A DNA stretch of 10,340 nt, from contig DONB01000259.1 in the NCBI GenBank assembly GCA_003510325.1, positions 27,589 to 37,928 on the forward strand. Direction: 5' to 3'. A program made the translations under genes and the position numbers. Position 1 is the stretch's first letter, and the number at the start of each line of letters is the position of its first letter. The notes below the pieces were generated by a model. It was given only the letters and a program-made list of their open reading frames with translations, did no database searches and was not told the origin of the DNA. This stretch comes from Thiobacillus sp. (GTDB taxonomy: Bacteria; Pseudomonadota; Gammaproteobacteria; Burkholderiales; Thiobacillaceae). Shown here piece after piece: positions 1 through 10,340 of the stretch.

Positions 1-921
1 CGGGTGACGGGCGAAGCGGGAGGCCCGCAAGAGCTGCGTTTTGAACGCGAGTATGCGAGTGCTGCGTTTGTCACGGCGGATGACCTGGTTCGGCAGTTCA
101 TTGCGGATGCCGAACGGCCGGTTGCTGCGAATTGTCTGCTGCTGGCGCTCCCCGGCCCTGTGCACGCACAGCACGCGACACTCACCAACCTGGACTGGGC
201 GCTTGACGCGGCCGACATGCGTGCTTCGCTGGACGTGCCGAGCGTGCGTTTCATCAACGACTTCGAGGCGGCCGCGGCCGGAGTCGCGACGCTGACGGAT
301 GCGGATCGGGTCGCGCTCAATGCACAGACGGTGGAGCCCGGCGGCGTGCGTGTCGTCACCGGTGCCGGCACTGGCCTGGGGCTGGCCTACATGCTGACGG
401 ATCCCGACGGCGGCAGCCGCAGTTTTGCCAGCGAAGGCGGGCATGTCGATTTCGCGCCGGCCAACGCGCTGCAGGATCGCCTGCTCGACCGGTTGCGGGC
501 GGCCTATGGCCATGTGTCTTGGGAGCGCGTGGCATCAGGGTCGGCCATGAACGACTTGTACCGTTTCTGCTGTGCCGAGAAGAACGCCGTGCCGCCCGAC
601 GAGGACGTCGACGGTGCTGCGCTGGTCGCACGCGCAGGGGCCGGCGATCCGGCGGCTGAAGCAGCCCTCGATTTGTTCACCGATTTATATGGGGCCTGGG
701 TCGGCAACGTGGCATTGCTGTTCCAGCCGGGCGGCGGCTTGTATGTCGCGGGGGGGATTGCGACGCACCTGCAGGCCCGGATGCGGTCGCCGCGCTTCAT
801 GGCCGCAGCCGCCGACAAGGGCCGAATGCGCAGCGTGGTCGAGCGCACGCCGATTTTTCTTGTCACCAATACCCGGCTGGGCGTGCAGGGCGCCATAGCG
901 ACTGCGTTTGCCCATGCCTGA
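1..921 (+). CDS. glk: Glucokinase (PF02685 type), 5'-truncated by the window edge
   Basis: This cytoplasmic enzyme phosphorylates glucose with ATP to glucose-6-phosphate. The visible 306 codons match the E. coli-type glucokinase family. They include Asn-Asp-Phe at 256-264 (the Asp is the family's catalytic base), a glycine-rich GAGTGLG phosphate-binding motif at 361-381, EGGHVDFAP at 433-459, and GHVSWERVASG around 508-540. The first family motif (DxGGTNAR), which should lie some 20-25 residues before the first visible codon, is absent. The frame is open to base 1, so the true start is left of the window and the GTG at position 4 is internal. The gene ends with TGA at 919-921, 53 bp before glgC, with no terminator hairpin between. 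In this cluster it would capture the free glucose released by MalQ and the GH57 hydrolase. The family assignment is firm; glucose specificity is inferred from the family. Confidence 0.93.
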   Translation, partial: RVTGEAGGPQELRFEREYASAAFVTADDLVRQFIADAERPVAANCLLLALPGPVHAQHATLTNLDWALDAADMRASLDVPSVRFINDFEAAAAGVATLTDADRVALNAQTVEPGGVRVVTGAGTGLGLAYMLTDPDGGSRSFASEGGHVDFAPANALQDRLLDRLRAAYGHVSWERVASGSAMNDLYRFCCAEKNAVPPDEDVDGAALVARAGAGDPAAEAALDLFTDLYGAWVGNVALLFQPGGGLYVAGGIATHLQARMRSPRFMAAAADKGRMRSVVERTPIFLVTNTRLGVQGAIATAFAHA

Positions 922-938
922 TGAATCTGTGAGCATCG

Positions 939-952
939 TATCAACTATCAAC
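939..952 (+). repeat. Tandem 7-mer TATCAAC x2 in the glk-glgC spacer
   Basis: Two perfect adjacent copies of TATCAAC fill 939-952 in the 53-bp gap between glk and glgC (922-974). This gap is the most AT-rich stretch in the left part of the window. It shows no clear -35/-10 pair and no inverted repeat able to act as a terminator. The repeat could be chance, a relic of slippage, or part of a protein-binding or promoter region. I see no evidence that decides among these. Confidence 0.45.
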
Positions 953-964
953 AAACAGCAATCC

Positions 965-968
965 GGAG
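965..968 (+). promoter_or_regulatory. Ribosome binding site of glgC
   Basis: GGAG lies six bases before the ATG at 975. It supports that start, which also leaves an N-terminal lead-in of about 28 residues before the nucleotide-binding motif, slightly longer than in E. coli GlgC. Confidence 0.75.
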
Positions 969-974
969 CGGGAC

Positions 975-2294
975 ATGACTATTTCCAAGGATGAACAGGA
1001 GCGGCTCTACCGCTATTACACCGAACCCAAGATGGTGACCGACCTCACGCGCAGGACGCTGGCGCTGGTGCTCGCGGGCGGCGAGGGATCACGGCTGAAG
1101 GATCTGACCGCCTGGCGCGCCAAGCCGGCGGTGCCGGTCGGCGGCAAGTACCGCATCATCGACTTTGCGCTGTCCAACTGCGTCAACTCGGGCATTCGCC
1201 GCATCGGTGTGCTCACCCAGTACAAGTCGCATTCGCTGATCCGGCACTTGCAGCGGGCCTGGGGCTTCATGCGCGCCGAGATCGGCGCGTTCGTGGAGAT
1301 TCTTCCGGCGCAGCAGCGTACCAACAAGAAGGAGTGGTACCAGGGCACGGCCGATGCGCTGTTCCAGAACATCGACATCATGCAGCGCCATCACCCGGAG
1401 TATGTGCTGGTGCTGGGCGGCGATCACGTCTACACCATGGATTACTCCGAGATGCTGCTGTACCACGTGCAGACTGGCGCGGATTTCACTGTCGGCAGCA
1501 TCGAGGTGCCGGTGGCCGAGGCGAGCGGATTCGGCGTGATGTCGGTCGACAAGGACATGCGCATCACGCATTTCACCGAAAAACCGAAACATCCCGACAG
1601 TATTCCCGGCAAGCCCGGCACGGCCCTGGTGTCGATGGGCATCTATATTTTTTCCAAGGATTTTCTCTACAAGACGTTGATCGACGACGCCGGCAATCCT
1701 CATTCCGCGCACGACTTCGGAAAAAACATCATCCCCGACAATATCGAACAGGCCCGGGCGATGGCCTTCCCATTCCGCAACAAGGAAGGCTTGCCCGCCT
1801 ATTGGCGCGATGTGGGGACGCTGTATTCCTACTGGCAGACCAATATGGAGTTGTGCTCGGTGGAGCCGGAGCTCAACCTGTACAACCGCGATTGGCCGAT
1901 CTGGACCTACCAGCCGCAATATCCACCGGCCAAATTCATTTTCGACGATGAAGGCCGGCGCGGCGAGGCGATCGATTCGCTGATCGCGGGCGGCTGCATC
2001 CTGTCCGGAGCCCGGGTCAAGCGCTCGGTACTGTTCTTTGCCACCACGGTGGAAAGCTACAGCCTGATCAAGGACAGCGTGATCCTGCCCAAGGTCAGCA
2101 TCGGCAGCCATTGCCGGATCAGCCGCGCCATCATCGACAAGGGCTGCGTGATCGAAGACGGCACGGTGATCGGCGAGGATCCGGTGGAGGATGCCAAGCG
2201 CTTTCACGTGACGCCTGAGGGCATCGTCCTGGTGACCCCGGCCATGCTCGGGCAGAACCTGTACGCGAGGCTGCAAAATGACTACGACGGCTAA
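975..2294 (+). CDS. glgC: Glucose-1-phosphate adenylyltransferase (ADP-glucose pyrophosphorylase)
   Basis: It makes ADP-glucose and pyrophosphate from ATP and glucose-1-phosphate, the committed and usually allosterically controlled step of bacterial glycogen synthesis. The 439-residue length is close to the E. coli enzyme (431). An N-terminal nucleotidyltransferase domain carries [14 protein letters not shown] (about 31-44), [19 protein letters not shown] (about 48-66), [10 protein letters not shown] with the metal-binding Asp150, and FTEKP with Lys203, matching the glucose-1-phosphate-binding Lys195 of E. coli. The C-terminal part has the hexapeptide-like left-handed beta-helix pattern (repeated I/V-x-D/G segments, about 320-410). 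Two positions near the activator/ATP region differ from E. coli: Trp47 replaces the fructose-1,6-bisphosphate-binding Lys39, and Glu37 replaces Arg29. The effector may therefore differ. The last 17 bp overlap the next gene. Function is near certain; the regulatory inference is tentative. Confidence 0.97.
   Translation: MTISKDEQERLYRYYTEPKMVTDLTRRTLALVLAGGEGSRLKDLTAWRAKPAVPVGGKYRIIDFALSNCVNSGIRRIGVLTQYKSHSLIRHLQRAWGFMRAEIGAFVEILPAQQRTNKKEWYQGTADALFQNIDIMQRHHPEYVLVLGGDHVYTMDYSEMLLYHVQTGADFTVGSIEVPVAEASGFGVMSVDKDMRITHFTEKPKHPDSIPGKPGTALVSMGIYIFSKDFLYKTLIDDAGNPHSAHDFGKNIIPDNIEQARAMAFPFRNKEGLPAYWRDVGTLYSYWQTNMELCSVEPELNLYNRDWPIWTYQPQYPPAKFIFDDEGRRGEAIDSLIAGGCILSGARVKRSVLFFATTVESYSLIKDSVILPKVSIGSHCRISRAIIDKGCVIEDGTVIGEDPVEDAKRFHVTPEGIVLVTPAMLGQNLYARLQNDYDG
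2267..2270 (+). promoter_or_regulatory. Ribosome binding site of the GH57 gene, inside glgC
   Basis: GAGG lies seven bases before the ATG at 2278, within the last codons of glgC. It supports a real start 17 bp upstream of the end of glgC, so translation of the two genes is probably coupled. Confidence 0.7.
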
Positions 2295-4011
2295 ATCGCT
2301 CAACGTGGTGCTGTGCTGGCACATGCATCAGCCGTATTACCGCGAGGGCCTCAAGGGCGCGTATCACCTGCCCTGGGTCTATCTGCACGGCATCAAGGAC
2401 TACAGCGACATGGCCGCGCATCTTGAGCGCCATCCGGCGATGCGTGCGGTGGTGAACTTCGCACCGGTGCTGCTGGAGCAGTTGGACGATTATGCGCAGC
2501 AGCTCGATGGCCTGTTGAAGCACGGCAAACCCACCCAGGACCATATGCTGAATCTGTTGTCCGGCGTCGAGCGCATCCCGTCGGATGTCGCCAGCCGTCT
2601 GCGCATCGTTCAGGACTGCCAGCGTTGCCACGCCCCGCGCATGATCCATCCGTATCCCGCGTTCCATCGCCTGCTGCGCATGATCGGCGCAACGGACGCC
2701 GCCGGCGTCGGCAGCACCGGCCTGCAGTGGCACCTGGGCTATCTCTCCGAACAGTATTTCCTCGATCTGCTGACCTGGTATCACCTCGCCTGGCTGGGCC
2801 AGTCGCTGCGGTCGCTGCCGCTGGTGCAGCGGCTGATGGCGCAGGAAAAGGGCTTTTCCGCGGCCGACCGCCACGAGTTGCTGCACCTGGTGCAGCACTG
2901 CATGGCCGGGCTGATCCCGCGTTACCGTGCGCTGGCCGATCGCGGTCAGGTCGAACTGTCGATGACGCCTTACGGCCACCCCATCGTGCCGCTGCTGAAC
3001 GATTTTTCCAACCTGCGCGATGCGCTGCCCGACGTTCCTGCGCCCGAAGCGGCCATCTACCCGGGCGGTGCCGAGCGTTCGCGCTGGCACCTGCAACATG
3101 GCGTCGAGGTGTTCGAACGCTACTTCGGAAGGAAGCCGGCGGGCGTGTGGCTGTCCGAGGGCGGGGTGAGCGAGGATGCGCTGGCCCAGCTCGACGCGAT
3201 GGACTTCGCCTGGACCGCCTCCGGCGAGGGCGTGTGGCGCAGCAGCTGCGCCAAATCGGGCTGTCCGGAAGGCGAAATCCAGAGCAAGCGGACGCTGTTC
3301 TCGCCGGCCCGCATCGACGGTTTCAATACGCGGGTGTTTTTCCGCGACGACGGCCTGTCCGACCTGATCGGCTTCAAGTACAGCGACTGGCACGCCGACG
3401 ATGCAGTGGGGGATTTCGTCCAGCATCTGGAAAACATCGCCACGTTCTTCGGCAAGGATGCCAGCCGCCATGTGGTCTCGGTCATCCTCGACGGCGAAAA
3501 TGCCTGGGAGTACTACCCCGACAACGGCCATCATTTTCTGGATGCGCTCTATGCCACCTTGTCCGCCCATCCCACGCTCAAGGTCAGCACCTTTGCCGAA
3601 CAGGCCATCCACTCGCCGGCCAGGCCGATGAAGCGGCTGGCGGCCGGCAGCTGGGTCTATGGCAGCTTTTCGACCTGGATCGGCTCGGAAGACAAGAACC
3701 GCGGCTGGGATTACCTGGTCGCCGCCAAGCAGGCCTACGACAGCGTGGCTGCATCAGGCAAGCTGAATGCCGACCAGATGGCCTTGGCTACCCGCCAGCT
3801 TGCCGTGTGCGAAGGCTCCGACTGGTTCTGGTGGTTCGGCGACTACAACCCCGCGGGCAGCGTCAGCGACTTCGAACAGCTGTACCGAACCCAGTTGCGC
3901 GAACTCTATCGCCTGCTCGGCGTGGCGCCGCCGGCCCTGCTTGACGTGCCGCTGTCCTCCGGCGGCGGCTGGGCGGAGAACGCTGGCACCATGCGCAGGA
4001 ACGCTGGATGA
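2278..4011 (+). CDS. Glycoside hydrolase family 57 protein (alpha-amylase/amylopullulanase-like)
   Basis: A 577-residue protein with no signal peptide or membrane segment, so presumably cytoplasmic and acting on glycogen or maltodextrins. All five GH57 conserved regions are visible: HMHQP (15-19); [18 protein letters not shown] (223-240); [12 protein letters not shown] (289-300) with Glu294 as likely nucleophile; [11 protein letters not shown] with Asp405 as likely acid/base; and SDWFWWFGD (514-522). The Glu-Asp spacing (111) is near that of characterised amylopullulanases (about 103). The N-terminal region after HQP ([16 protein letters not shown]) is typical of the COG1449 amylase-like group and not of GH57 branching enzymes, which would also be redundant with GlgB. 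It starts inside glgC and overlaps malQ by 4 bp, so it is an integral operon member. Exact activity (alpha-1,4 hydrolysis, debranching or transfer) cannot be read from the sequence; GH57 membership is secure. Confidence 0.92.
   Translation: MTTTAKSLNVVLCWHMHQPYYREGLKGAYHLPWVYLHGIKDYSDMAAHLERHPAMRAVVNFAPVLLEQLDDYAQQLDGLLKHGKPTQDHMLNLLSGVERIPSDVASRLRIVQDCQRCHAPRMIHPYPAFHRLLRMIGATDAAGVGSTGLQWHLGYLSEQYFLDLLTWYHLAWLGQSLRSLPLVQRLMAQEKGFSAADRHELLHLVQHCMAGLIPRYRALADRGQVELSMTPYGHPIVPLLNDFSNLRDALPDVPAPEAAIYPGGAERSRWHLQHGVEVFERYFGRKPAGVWLSEGGVSEDALAQLDAMDFAWTASGEGVWRSSCAKSGCPEGEIQSKRTLFSPARIDGFNTRVFFRDDGLSDLIGFKYSDWHADDAVGDFVQHLENIATFFGKDASRHVVSVILDGENAWEYYPDNGHHFLDALYATLSAHPTLKVSTFAEQAIHSPARPMKRLAAGSWVYGSFSTWIGSEDKNRGWDYLVAAKQAYDSVAASGKLNADQMALATRQLAVCEGSDWFWWFGDYNPAGSVSDFEQLYRTQLRELYRLLGVAPPALLDVPLSSGGGWAENAGTMRRNAG
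3978..4007 (+). repeat. Short direct repeat GAACGCTGG x2 at the GH57/malQ junction, containing the malQ ribosome binding site
   Basis: The 9-mer GAACGCTGG occurs at 3978-3986 and again at 3999-4007, a 21-bp period. It encodes Asn-Ala-Gly twice in the last residues of the GH57 protein. The second copy follows directly on the malQ Shine-Dalgarno sequence AGGA (3997-4000), seven bases before the malQ ATG at 4008. It may be a small in-frame duplication or chance. Confidence 0.5.
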
Positions 4012-5335
4012 ATTTCGACACCCATCGCGCCGGCCTGCTGCTGCATCCGACCTCGCTGCCGTCCGGCACGCTGGCCGACGCCGCGCGCTGGCTGGATTTC
4101 ATGCAGGCGGCCGGGTTCGGCGTGTGGCAGATGCTGCCGCTGGGCATCCCGCTGACCGGGCTGTCGCCTTACCAGTGCGCATCGGCGTTTGCGGTCAATC
4201 CTGCGCTGTTTCCTGCGGTACGGGTGGACATGCGCCGCTTTGTCGGCTGGCATAAGCGGCAGCGCCACTGGCTCGACGACTATGCGCGCTTCATCATTCT
4301 CAAGGCGGAACACGGCGGCGCGCCCTGGACCGACTGGCCCGTGCCGCTGCGCGATCGCGACGTACAGGCCCTGGCCGCATTCGACGCTGCGCATGCCGAT
4401 GCACTGAAGGCGGTGATGGTCGAACAGTATCGCGCGGCCGTGTACTGGCAGGGCATCCGCGCCGCAGCGGCCGAGCGTGGCATCCAGCTGTTCGGCGACA
4501 TGCCGATATTCGTCGCCCACGACAGTGCCGACGTGTGGGCGCAGCGCAGTCTGTTCCTGCTGGATGCAGACGGGCATCCCACGGTGGTGGCCGGCGTGCC
4601 GCCGGATTATTTTTCCGCAACCGGCCAGCGCTGGGGCAATCCGCACTACAACTGGGACGCGATGCGGACCGACGGGTTTGCCTGGTGGCGAACGCGGCTC
4701 GAAGCCCATTTCGAATGGTTCGATCTGGTACGCATCGACCACTTTCGCGGGCTGGTGGCGGCCTGGGAGATTCCCGCGCAGGAGCCCACCGCAATCCATG
4801 GCGAATGGGTGGCGGCACCCGGCGCAGAATTGCTGCAGGCGATTGCGGACGAGATGGGCGAGCTTCCGCTGGTGGCGGAAGATCTGGGCATCATCACACC
4901 CGACGTCACCGAGCTGCGGCACCAGTTTGGCTTGCCCGGCATGGCTGTGTTGCAATTCGCGTTCGACCATCACGCCGACAATCCGCACAAGCCGGAAAAT
5001 GTTCACCCCGACACCGTCTATTACACCGGCACCCACGACAACGACACCACGTTGGGCTGGTGGAGTTCGCAGCCTGACGAGGTCCGCCATCAGGTCATGC
5101 AGCAGATGGGGGTCGACGATCCCGCTGCGCTGCCCACGGCGATGATCGACACGGTGCTGCACAGCCGCGCCGCACTGGCGATGCTGCCGCTGCAGGACGT
5201 GCTGAATCTCGGCAGCGCGGCGCGCATGAATACGCCAGGCACCAACAGCGGAAACTGGACCTGGCGCTTCGAATGGGATGCGCTGACCCCCGACCTGGCC
5301 CCCCGTTTGCTACAACAATTACAGAAAGCACATCG

Positions 5336-5360
<25 letters not shown>
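4008..5360 (+). CDS. malQ: 4-alpha-glucanotransferase (amylomaltase, GH77), compact form
   Basis: It transfers alpha-1,4-glucan segments between maltodextrins and releases glucose, recycling the short chains left by phosphorylase. GH77 signatures: LLLHPTSLP (10-18), WQMLPLG (40-46), SPYQ (53-56), GDMPIFVAHDSADVW, GVPPDYFSATGQRWGNP, RIDHFRG with nucleophile Asp244, VAEDLGIITPDV with acid/base Glu291, GTHDND with Asp344, and a C-terminal SARMNTPGT/SGNW block. Nucleophile to acid/base spacing (47) equals that of Thermus aquaticus amylomaltase (Asp293/Glu340). At 450 residues it is about 50 shorter than that enzyme. The deficit is nearly all in one place: only 23 residues separate Asn64 (NPALF) from Trp88 (WLDDYARF), against 68 in Thermus. 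The start at 4008 has AGGA seven bases upstream and an ATGA overlap with the GH57 stop. Its own stop overlaps glgB. Confidence 0.95.
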
Positions 5361-7555
<2,195 letters not shown>

Positions 7556-7586
7556 TTCGATCCAATAAAAACGACGGACAAGAATA

Positions 7587-9059
7587 ATGAAACGCGGAGC
7601 ACTCAAAGTCATGTTCGTAGCCAGCGAAGCCTTTCCGCTGGTGAAAACCGGCGGGCTGGGCGATGTGGTCTACAGCCTGCCCCACGCCCTGCACGACCGC
7701 GGCGCCGATATCCGGCTGGTGCTGCCGGGCTATCGCGCGCTGCTGCGCCAGCTCGACCAGGTGCGCATCCTCGGCTGGCTCGACGTGCGCGGCGCCGAAG
7801 GCATTGTCAGCGCACGCATCCTGGAAACGCGCCATCCCGATTTTGCGTTTCCGCTGTGGGTGGTCGACTGCCCGCCGCTGTTCGACCGCGCGGGCAATCC
7901 TTATGTCAATGCCGGCGGCCAGGACTGGCCGGACAACGCCGAGCGCTTTGCGGTATTTGCGCGGGTCGCGGCGTTGCTGGCGCAGGATGCACTGGATATC
8001 GGCTGGCAGCCGGCGGTGGTACATACGCACGACTGGCAGACCGGTCTGGTGTCGGCATTCCTGGCTGACCAGCCGCAGCGTCCGAAAACCGTGTTCACCA
8101 TCCACAACCTGGCCTATGGCGGCCATTTTTCGCATACCGATTTCGTCCGCCTGCAGTTGCCCAGCCCGTGGTGGTCGCCGGAAGGCGTTGAATTCCACGG
8201 CGGCTTTTCCATGTTGAAGGCGGGCATCGTCTACGCCGACGCCGTCACCACGGTGAGCCCCACCTATGCCGCCGAAATCTGCACGCCGGCATTCGGCTTC
8301 GGACTGGATGGCCTGCTGCTGTCCCGGCAGCACAAGCTGCACGGCATCCTCAACGGGATCGACACCCGCATCTGGAATCCGTCCACCGATCCGCATTTGC
8401 CGGCGCATTATTCGATGAGCCGCATCCTCCCGGGCAAGCGGCGCAACAAGCAGGCGCTGCTCGAACGCTTTCTGCCGCACGCCGACGATGCCGCGATGCA
8501 GGCGCCGCTGCTGGGTCTGGTGGGGCGGCTGGTCGAGCAGAAAGGCGTCGACTGGGTGCTGGCGGCGATCCCGGTGCTGCTTGCCGAAACCGACGCGCGC
8601 GTCGTGCTGCTGGGCAGCGGCCAGGCCGTGTACGAACAGAAGCTGACGCGCCTGGCCAGACAGCATCCGGATCGCGTATTCGTCGTCATTGGCTACGACG
8701 AGCCGCTGGCGCACCAGATCGAGGCGGGCGCCGACCTGTTCCTGATGCCGTCGCGCTTCGAACCGTGCGGACTGAACCAGATGTACAGCCTGCGCTACGG
8801 CACGCCGCCGGTCGTGTTCAAGACGGGCGGCCTGGCCGACACCGTGGTCGACGCGACCGCGACGACGCTGGACGACGCCAGCGCAACCGGGTTCGTCTTC
8901 GATACCCCCGACGTGCACGCCTTTCTGCTGGCCATCCACCGTGCGCTCGAGCTGTATCGCCAGCCCACGCAGTGGCGGCGCCTGCAGCAGACCGGCATGC
9001 GCCAGTCGTTCGACTGGTCGGACAGCGCCGGCCACTATCTTGCGCTCTATTCCCTATGA
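7587..9059 (+). CDS. glgA: Glycogen synthase, ADP-glucose dependent (GT5)
   Basis: It extends alpha-1,4-glucan chains using ADP-glucose from GlgC. The 490-residue length is normal for bacterial GlgA (about 477-490), with a GT-B fold of two Rossmann-like halves. The N-terminal half has [16 protein letters not shown] (13-28), the ADP-glucose-binding motif, and HTHDWQTG with His148, matching the region of E. coli His161. The C-terminal half has GRLVEQKG with Arg314 and Lys319 (E. coli Arg300/Lys305), [28 protein letters not shown] with Glu392 (E. coli Glu377), and [10 protein letters not shown]. The start follows a 31-bp AT-rich gap after glgB, the widest within the glgC-glgP run. Only a weak GGA sits eight bases before the ATG. 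An internal ATG at 7611 would delete the first beta strand and is less likely. It is contiguous with or overlaps glgP. Confidence 0.97.
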   Translation: MKRGALKVMFVASEAFPLVKTGGLGDVVYSLPHALHDRGADIRLVLPGYRALLRQLDQVRILGWLDVRGAEGIVSARILETRHPDFAFPLWVVDCPPLFDRAGNPYVNAGGQDWPDNAERFAVFARVAALLAQDALDIGWQPAVVHTHDWQTGLVSAFLADQPQRPKTVFTIHNLAYGGHFSHTDFVRLQLPSPWWSPEGVEFHGGFSMLKAGIVYADAVTTVSPTYAAEICTPAFGFGLDGLLLSRQHKLHGILNGIDTRIWNPSTDPHLPAHYSMSRILPGKRRNKQALLERFLPHADDAAMQAPLLGLVGRLVEQKGVDWVLAAIPVLLAETDARVVLLGSGQAVYEQKLTRLARQHPDRVFVVIGYDEPLAHQIEAGADLFLMPSRFEPCGLNQMYSLRYGTPPVVFKTGGLADTVVDATATTLDDASATGFVFDTPDVHAFLLAIHRALELYRQPTQWRRLQQTGMRQSFDWSDSAGHYLALYSL

Positions 9060-9076
9060 CCTCAGCGAGAGCCCCC

Positions 9077-10340
9077 ATGTCAGACGATCCAAGCACCGCT
9101 CCCTGTCCCGTCGCCCTGAATTCCTTGCCGAGCAGCAGCGAGTCGCTCGCCCGCGATTTCGAACGTTACCAGTTCTATCACCTGGGTCGACTTCATGGCA
9201 GCCCGCCGGTCTACAGCTACCAGGCCCTGGCCTGGACGCTGCGCGACCGCCTGATGTCGGACTGGATGAATACCTACAGGGCGCGCGATCAGCCGGGCAA
9301 GCGGCGCGGTTACTACCTGTCGCTGGAGTTCCTGATCGGGCGTGCACTGGCCAATCATGTGCTCAACCTGGGGCTGGACGAGGCGACGCGCGAAGCCTTG
9401 CACGGGTTCGGCCAGACGCTGGAAAACGTGGCCGAGCAGGAAACCGATGCCGGCCTGGGGAATGGCGGCCTGGGGCGGCTGGCCGCGTGCTTCATGGACA
9501 GCTGCGCCACCCTGAACCTGCCGGTGATGGGCTACGGCATCCATTACGAATACGGCATGTTCCACCAGCATATCGAAAACGGCTATCAGATCGAGGACCC
9601 GGATCACTGGCTGCGCGACGGCAATCCGTGGGAGGTCGAGCGATCCGAATTCACCTGCCGCGTGCCGTTCGGCGGCCATGTCGAACACTTCCAGGACAAG
9701 GAGGGGATACCGCGCGCACGCTGGGCCGACACCAACGATGTGCTGGCGATTCCGTTCGACATCCCGATTTCGGGCTACCGCAACCACGCGGTCAACACCC
9801 TGCGCCTGTGGAAGTCGGCGGCCACCGACGAATTCGACCTCAACGAATTCAATGCCGGAAGCTATACCGAGGCCGTGCAGGCAAAAAACCATGCCGAGCA
9901 CATTTCCATGGTGCTCTATCCCAACGATGCCAGCGAAAGCGGCAAGGAACTGCGCCTGCGCCAGCAGTATTTCCTGGCCTCGGCCAGCCTGCAGGATGCG
10001 TTGCGTCAGTGGATTGCCGCGGGGAACAAGGACCTCAAGCGCTTCGCCCAGGACAACGTGTTCCAGATGAACGACACCCATCCGACCATTGCGGTGGCCG
10101 AACTGATGCGCCTCCTGCTCGACGAGGCGCGCATGCAGTGGGACGAGGCCTGGGCGATCACCTCCCGCTGCATGGCCTACACCAACCACACGCTGTTGCC
10201 GGAGGCGCTGGAGCGCTGGCCGGTGGCGCTGTTCGAACGCCTGCTGCCGCGCCCGCTGGAGATCATCTACGAAATCAATGCGCGCTTCCTGCGCGAGGTG
10301 TCGATCAAATGGCCGGGCGACAACGACCGCCGTCGCCGCA
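9077..10340 (+). CDS. glgP: Glycogen/maltodextrin phosphorylase (GT35), 3'-truncated by the window edge
   Basis: It removes glucose units from chain ends with phosphate, yielding glucose-1-phosphate; the cofactor is pyridoxal phosphate. The frame is open from 9077 to the window end (421 codons), about half the usual 815-840 residues. Visible family blocks: YYLSLEFLIGR, ETDAGLGNGGLGRLAACF (122-139), GYGIHYEYGMF, DHWLRDGNPWE, NTLRLW, LYPNDASESGKELRLRQQYF, MNDTHPTIAVAELMRLL (from 331) and YTNHTLLPEALERWP. The cofactor lysine and phosphate-site residues lie beyond the edge, so activity cannot be judged. ATG 9077 is preceded by GCGAGAG about seven bases upstream. An in-frame ATG at 9056 overlaps the glgA stop as ATGA and would add seven residues. 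Glycogen versus maltodextrin preference is not decidable; the context with glgA and glgB favours glycogen. Confidence 0.94.
   Translation, partial: MSDDPSTAPCPVALNSLPSSSESLARDFERYQFYHLGRLHGSPPVYSYQALAWTLRDRLMSDWMNTYRARDQPGKRRGYYLSLEFLIGRALANHVLNLGLDEATREALHGFGQTLENVAEQETDAGLGNGGLGRLAACFMDSCATLNLPVMGYGIHYEYGMFHQHIENGYQIEDPDHWLRDGNPWEVERSEFTCRVPFGGHVEHFQDKEGIPRARWADTNDVLAIPFDIPISGYRNHAVNTLRLWKSAATDEFDLNEFNAGSYTEAVQAKNHAEHISMVLYPNDASESGKELRLRQQYFLASASLQDALRQWIAAGNKDLKRFAQDNVFQMNDTHPTIAVAELMRLLLDEARMQWDEAWAITSRCMAYTNHTLLPEALERWPVALFERLLPRPLEIIYEINARFLREVSIKWPGDNDRRRR

Noticed and set aside
4..6. GTG at position 4 as the start of glucokinase
   Set aside because: The frame is open to base 1 and the family's N-terminal phosphate-binding motif is missing, so the gene is cut by the window and this codon is internal.
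2131..3612. A 493-codon minus-strand open frame opposite glgC and the GH57 gene
   Set aside because: Same pattern of antisense shadow. It crosses the junction of two real genes and shows no recognisable motif.
5273..5335. An upstream ATG at 5273 as the glgB start
   Set aside because: It would place 88 bp of overlap inside malQ and add residues that do not resemble the branching-enzyme N terminus. Closer ATGs at 5336 and 5357 fit better.
9080..10189. A 369-codon minus-strand open frame in the right end of the window
   Set aside because: The + strand frame from 9077 encodes clear phosphorylase motifs through to the window edge, so the minus frame is a shadow.

Overview
The window is one densely packed, single-strand block of seven genes for storage and use of glycogen (alpha-1,4/1,6-glucan). 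All genes are on the + strand and nearly all sequence is coding. The DNA is GC-rich with strong GC preference at third codon positions. The gene complement (bacterial GlgC, GlgA, GlgB and GlgP with a PF02685-type glucokinase) suggests a GC-rich proteobacterium. A betaproteobacterium is my best guess, from general resemblance and not from any search.

Layout: glk (5' end cut by the window edge, 1-921), a 53-bp spacer, glgC (975-2294), a GH57 family glucan hydrolase (2278-4011, overlapping glgC by 17 bp), malQ (4008-5360, ATGA overlap), glgB (start 5336 or 5357, overlapping malQ), a 31-bp spacer, glgA (7587-9059) and glgP (start 9077 or 9056, running off the right edge at about half its expected length). 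I see no terminator hairpin or convincing promoter inside the block. It is probably transcribed as one operon from a promoter left of the window, possibly with a second start in the glk-glgC spacer.

How the genes work together: GlgC makes ADP-glucose from glucose-1-phosphate, GlgA builds alpha-1,4 chains from it and GlgB adds alpha-1,6 branches. GlgP releases glucose-1-phosphate from chain ends. MalQ shuffles short maltodextrins and releases glucose, which Glk converts to glucose-6-phosphate. The GH57 enzyme probably trims or hydrolyses alpha-glucan inside the cell. No GlgX-type debranching enzyme is visible in the window.

This is a recognisable metabolic cluster, not a new defence or mobile system. 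The points most worth a second look are: a compact MalQ lacking about 45 residues, including the region of a known secondary glucan-binding site; a GlgC with Trp where the E. coli enzyme has its fructose-1,6-bisphosphate-binding Lys39; the GH57 gene embedded and translationally coupled in the operon; and ambiguous, coupled starts for glgB and glgP.
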